Below are positions 23,610-26,005 of a stretch of 26,005 nt of DNA, piece after piece. The first letter of the stretch is position 1. Every line of letters begins with the position of its first letter. The translations under genes and the position numbers were made by a program. The stretch lies in the NCBI RefSeq assembly GCF_037442045.1, contig NZ_JBBIRC010000020.1, positions 1 to 26,005 of the forward strand, given 5' to 3'. The notes under the pieces were generated by a model. That model saw nothing but the letters and a program-made list of their open reading frames with translations, did not search any database and was not told where the DNA came from. Source of the stretch: Ferroplasma sp037442045. Its GTDB lineage: Archaea; Thermoplasmatota; Thermoplasmata; Thermoplasmatales; Thermoplasmataceae.

Positions 23610-23966
23610 TTAAAAGGTTAATATTGTATTTCCTTCTCTGGCTGCGTCAGCAATAACTTTTCCACCAGGTATTTTGTCACAGTCATAGTATAATAATTCC
23701 TCTTCTGTTATGTGGTAGTAATCCATTGCAACAGGGCAGGCCATAATTTTTACATTTGCCTTTTTAGCATCATCCAGCTTATTTTTGACAATTAAAGATC
23801 TTGGATCATACTTATTTAATGTTTCAATAGAACTACCTATAAATAATAATGTTACACTTTTTGCACCCATTTTTGCACCAAGCCCTGTAGCCACAATAAA
23901 AGCTTCATCCAATCTTGTGCTGTCATTTCCACTTATCAATGTTAATAAATAATCTTCTTTTCCCAT
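23610..23966 (-). CDS. DsrE/DsrF-like sulfur-carrier family protein
   Basis: This 118-aa soluble protein has the DsrE/F/H-like alpha-beta fold: strand LLTLISG at the start, an alternating helix with DEAFIVATGLGAKMGAKSVTLLFIG (about 20-44), and a conserved-type cysteine Cys77 in VKIMACPVAMDYY, followed by Cys96. Members transfer sulfur as a cysteine persulfide or act in sulfur relay and redox. It faces the Bat-type regulator gene and shares the 20-bp upstream motif with the transporter operon, so it probably handles sulfur delivered by the transporter (inference). The start at 23966 has a TATA-like box at 23985-23996, spaced for a leaderless mRNA. Confidence 0.83.
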   Translation of the reverse strand: MGKEDYLLTLISGNDSTRLDEAFIVATGLGAKMGAKSVTLLFIGSSIETLNKYDPRSLIVKNKLDDAKKANVKIMACPVAMDYYHITEEELLYYDCDKIPGGKVIADAAREGNTILTF

Positions 23967-23984
23967 ATTTAAATTATTGCAACA

Positions 23985-23996
23985 TTACGTAAATAC
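23985..23996 (-). promoter_or_regulatory. TATA-like promoter of the DsrE-like gene
   Basis: GTATTTACGTAA on the minus strand, 19-30 bases before the ATG at 23966. It directly abuts the candidate operator at 23997-24016. Confidence 0.45.
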
Positions 23997-24016
23997 ATTA
24001 TCATTAACATGTAAGG
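23997..24016 (-). promoter_or_regulatory. Candidate operator of the DsrE-like gene
   Basis: Plus-strand ATTATCATTAACATGTAAGG is identical at 17 of 20 positions to 21259-21278 ahead of the transporter operon. It lies just upstream of the TATA-like box, where an archaeal activator or repressor would act. Its orientation relative to the gene is opposite to that at the transporter. Confidence 0.5.
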
Positions 24017-24063
24017 TATTGATTTTAAATGCTGTTAATAAACACAATAATAATGAATTAAAT

Positions 24064-24519
24064 TTAGAATTTCCATTCCTTTTCCTGGAAAAATTCCAGC
24101 AAATTTACAGAATCTATATTACAGCATTCACGGGCAACTGCAGGTAAATGCCCTTTCTTTTTGGATTCCCCAGTAATTATTTTAACATTATTAATGCCAT
24201 TGATAGAATGTGCGAGTGCAATGATATATGGGTCTACAACAATTCCAGTTTTACCTCTTAAGATGTTTGGGTATTTATTTGATATTTTTGTTGACAGGTC
24301 AAAAATATCGCCATCTGTTTCCCGGAAAATTTTTTTGCCTTTAATCCATGCTTTAACTTCATCATCTTGTTTATCTAATTCATATTTTACCTGAATCGGA
24401 GATAAAATGTTTCCAGAAGCAATTTCGCTTTCAAATTTTGTATATAAGCTTTCAAAAATATTTACTGGATATATATGGAACAAATCTATTAATGAGCTTG
24501 AATCTATAATGTATATCAT
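24064..24519 (-). CDS. DUF4411 PIN-like domain protein (probable toxin)
   Basis: This 151-aa protein matches the DUF4411 PIN-like family. It begins MIYIIDSSSLIDLF (first conserved Asp at residue 6), and continues with a Q-V-K-Y-E-L-D-K segment (about 43-50). VDPYIIALAHS (about 94-104) carries an acidic residue in the position of the PIN fold's metal-binding Asp, and IITGESKKKGHLP then RECCNIDSVNLLEFF close the fold. PIN-fold proteins are usually RNases. The start codon overlaps the stop of the upstream Xre-peptidase gene by 4 bases. The pair is a known type of predicted toxin-antitoxin module, in which this protein is the likely toxin. Confidence 0.85.
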   Translation of the reverse strand: MIYIIDSSSLIDLFHIYPVNIFESLYTKFESEIASGNILSPIQVKYELDKQDDEVKAWIKGKKIFRETDGDIFDLSTKISNKYPNILRGKTGIVVDPYIIALAHSINGINNVKIITGESKKKGHLPAVARECCNIDSVNLLEFFQEKEWKF

Positions 24520-25622
24520 ACAGATTCCTCAAGCTTTTTAAACGTATTGTATGTGGTCGATAGATAATTTAAAGCTTGTTCTATTGTAATATTTCCTTTT
24601 TCATAATTTTCTATAACAGCACGAAGAAATGGAATACCATAGGCTGATTTCTTCAATACCTCCTGAGGAGGGCCCCCTACCCGTGCTTTACTACCTTTCA
24701 CAATTTTGCTGGAATTGCTGCATTCACTTATATATGCATTATACGTATCCTTATTGATGCGTCTAATACTGTAAAGCCTGTAATATATCATGGAATAGCT
24801 GACTTTATATTTCGAGCTGATTGTTTTTACCAGTTTATCAATATCATTAATTTTATTTGTATAATAATCCAGTACATCGCTGCTTAGAAGAAAGTTTGAG
24901 GCAAATTCATTGCACCATTTTTCTATTTCATTATTTAATTCTCCTGTTTCTATATTCCTCAGGAGCAGGTGTGCGTATTCGTGGAATAATGTAAATGACC
25001 TTGCGTTAATGTCATCTTTTGAATTTACAACTATAATAAAGGGCTTACTGTCAATAAGTGAAAAACCTCTGAAATATTCAGTATCTACCGGTATTTGCAT
25101 TACCAGCATATTCTTATTTTCCAGTGCACTGCGCCATTTGTTAAATGACTCATATGGTTTTTTCCACGATTTCTGTTCATCGTAGGAATAGAATTTTTTT
25201 CTTTCTATTGCAGCAACCTCTGCAGGGTCGCGCTTAATTGAATATTCATCAATTATGGGTTCTATAGATTTTTCTATATTATTATACAGTTCATTTGCTA
25301 CTTCCTGCAGTTCTTTGATTCTATTAATTTTAACCATTATTTTATAAGTTAAATGTTCACTGTTTATTAATTTCCTGAAAACGTTTGATAGTGGCTTATC
25401 TTCTGGAGGCTTATCAAGCATAAATATTAATGGATCTTTTTCCACCATTTTAGCCATTTTTTGCAGCTGTACATATCTTAATTTTATTGTTCCTTTCACT
25501 ATGCCATCAATAGAACTATTTTTTGCATTTATTTTCTTTGCAAGTTCCTCAAGGGAAATATTGTATGCTTCCATATAGTACTGTATTACTTTTGGATTGG
25601 CATTAACTGGGAAAGATTTCAT
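24516..25622 (-). CDS. Xre-HTH protein with ImmA/IrrE-type zinc peptidase (probable antitoxin)
   Basis: This 368-aa protein combines an N-terminal Xre-like HTH (about 8-65: NISLEELAKKINAKNSSIDG, then a GTIKLRYVQLQKMAKM segment) with an ImmA/IrrE (COG2856) metallopeptidase. The zinc motif is FHEYAH (His214, Glu215, His218) and a downstream E-x-F-A-S-x-F-L-L segment supplies the third ligand (about Glu239). It likely represses its own operon and controls the PIN-like partner. I prefer the ATG at 25622 over the GTG at 25664: a TATA-like box at 25643-25652 is spaced for a leaderless start there, and the HTH begins soon after. The gene overlaps the downstream PIN-like gene by 4 bases. Confidence 0.87.
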   Translation of the reverse strand: MKSFPVNANPKVIQYYMEAYNISLEELAKKINAKNSSIDGIVKGTIKLRYVQLQKMAKMVEKDPLIFMLDKPPEDKPLSNVFRKLINSEHLTYKIMVKINRIKELQEVANELYNNIEKSIEPIIDEYSIKRDPAEVAAIERKKFYSYDEQKSWKKPYESFNKWRSALENKNMLVMQIPVDTEYFRGFSLIDSKPFIIVVNSKDDINARSFTLFHEYAHLLLRNIETGELNNEIEKWCNEFASNFLLSSDVLDYYTNKINDIDKLVKTISSKYKVSYSMIYYRLYSIRRINKDTYNAYISECSNSSKIVKGSKARVGGPPQEVLKKSAYGIPFLRAVIENYEKGNITIEQALNYLSTTYNTFKKLEESV

Positions 25623-25642
25623 TACATAGAAATATGCAAATG

Positions 25643-25652
25643 TTATAATAAA
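25643..25652 (-). promoter_or_regulatory. TATA-like promoter of the Xre-peptidase/PIN-like operon
   Basis: TTTATTATAA on the minus strand lies 21-30 bases before the ATG at 25622, within the region an upstream GTG start would translate. Confidence 0.45.
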
Positions 25653-25755
25653 GTTTTTATCCACTTAAAATAATAAAAATTTGGCCATGTTGAAATACGG
25701 TAAATTTTTTAAAAGTTCCAGTACTGGCAAACATTAAATAGCTCATTTATAAATT

Positions 25756-25983
25756 TTATTTATCACTTTTAACTGCTCTTTTGAAAATAGCTGCTACACC
25801 GGTTGTAACCCATGCAATCACCAATCCAACTCCAACTCCCCTGAAATACGGATCTCCTTTAAAATAACCAATTGAAATGAATACTGCGCTTAAAATCAGT
25901 TCCAGCAATATTAATGATGTAAGCAAATGTTCCTGTAAAAGTCTCCTCCTCCAATCCGGCAAGATAATACTTTTTTTCTCCAT
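25756..25983 (-). CDS. Small two-helix membrane protein, 75 aa
   Basis: I do not recognise this protein. A short basic N-terminus (DWRRRLLQEH) precedes two hydrophobic segments, about 20-40 (LLTSLILLELILSAVFISIG) and 49-66 (VGVGLVIAWVTTGVAAIF), joined by a KGDPYFRG loop, with a basic-acidic tail. Positive residues flank both ends, suggesting both termini are cytoplasmic. AAGGT (25990-25994) lies 6 bases ahead of the ATG, preceded by an ATATATAAA box. It lies on the same strand as the toxin-antitoxin pair, 133 bases upstream of it, and probably is a separate unit. Confidence 0.6.
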   Translation of the reverse strand: MEKKSIILPDWRRRLLQEHLLTSLILLELILSAVFISIGYFKGDPYFRGVGVGLVIAWVTTGVAAIFKRAVKSDK

Positions 25984-26005
25984 ATTTTTACCTTTTTATA
26001 TATTT

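Noticed and set aside
1..26005. CRISPR array
   Set aside because: No regularly spaced repeats or cas genes are visible.

Overview
The window looks like the chromosome of an acidophilic archaeon of the Thermoplasmatales (Ferroplasma/Acidiplasma/Picrophilus-like). The evidence is AT-rich DNA (roughly two-thirds A+T by eye), TATA-like boxes about 20-33 bases ahead of many starts with little or no Shine-Dalgarno (leaderless style), several TTG/GTG starts, and archaeal gene types: XPD with Fe-S cysteines, UbiA quinone/lipid prenyltransferases, PiT-DUF47, GH57, GH15 and a Bat-type HTH regulator. The exact genus is inference.

Layout. 1-~600: decayed tyrosine recombinase (in-frame stop, frameshifts), then a gene-poor stretch. 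857-3458: split-barrel protein, a split-barrel/UbiA fusion and a second UbiA, probably quinone or isoprenoid metabolism. 3616-10000: alpha-glucan (glycogen) locus. A minus-strand operon encodes debranching enzyme, starch/glycogen synthase-like GT4 and GH57 amylase; an intracellular GH15 glucoamylase diverges from it, followed by an SDR dehydrogenase (10078-10845) that may act on sugars. 10846-12422: PiT permease plus DUF47 partner. 12461-14137: radical SAM protein, possibly a lipid-modifying enzyme. 14254-19992: housekeeping and mixed genes (GNAT, RNase HII, GT2, MFS, XPD helicase, an unknown 131-aa protein). 20107-20256: tRNA-Asn and a CAU tRNA. 20257-21334: about 1.1 kb of AT-rich, stop-rich DNA with only gene scraps.

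21344-23966 is the most interesting stretch: a YeeE/YedE sulfur-compound transporter, a translationally coupled small membrane protein, a Bat-type HTH regulator with a C-x2-C-x2-C cluster, and a convergent DsrE-like sulfur-carrier protein. The transporter and DsrE promoters share a 20-bp motif (17/20 identical), in opposite orientation relative to the genes. I read this as a small sulfur-uptake and trafficking regulon with a thiol- or metal-sensing regulator (inference).

24064-25622 is a coupled Xre-ImmA/IrrE peptidase and DUF4411 PIN-like pair, a likely toxin-antitoxin module. A small two-helix membrane protein closes the window.
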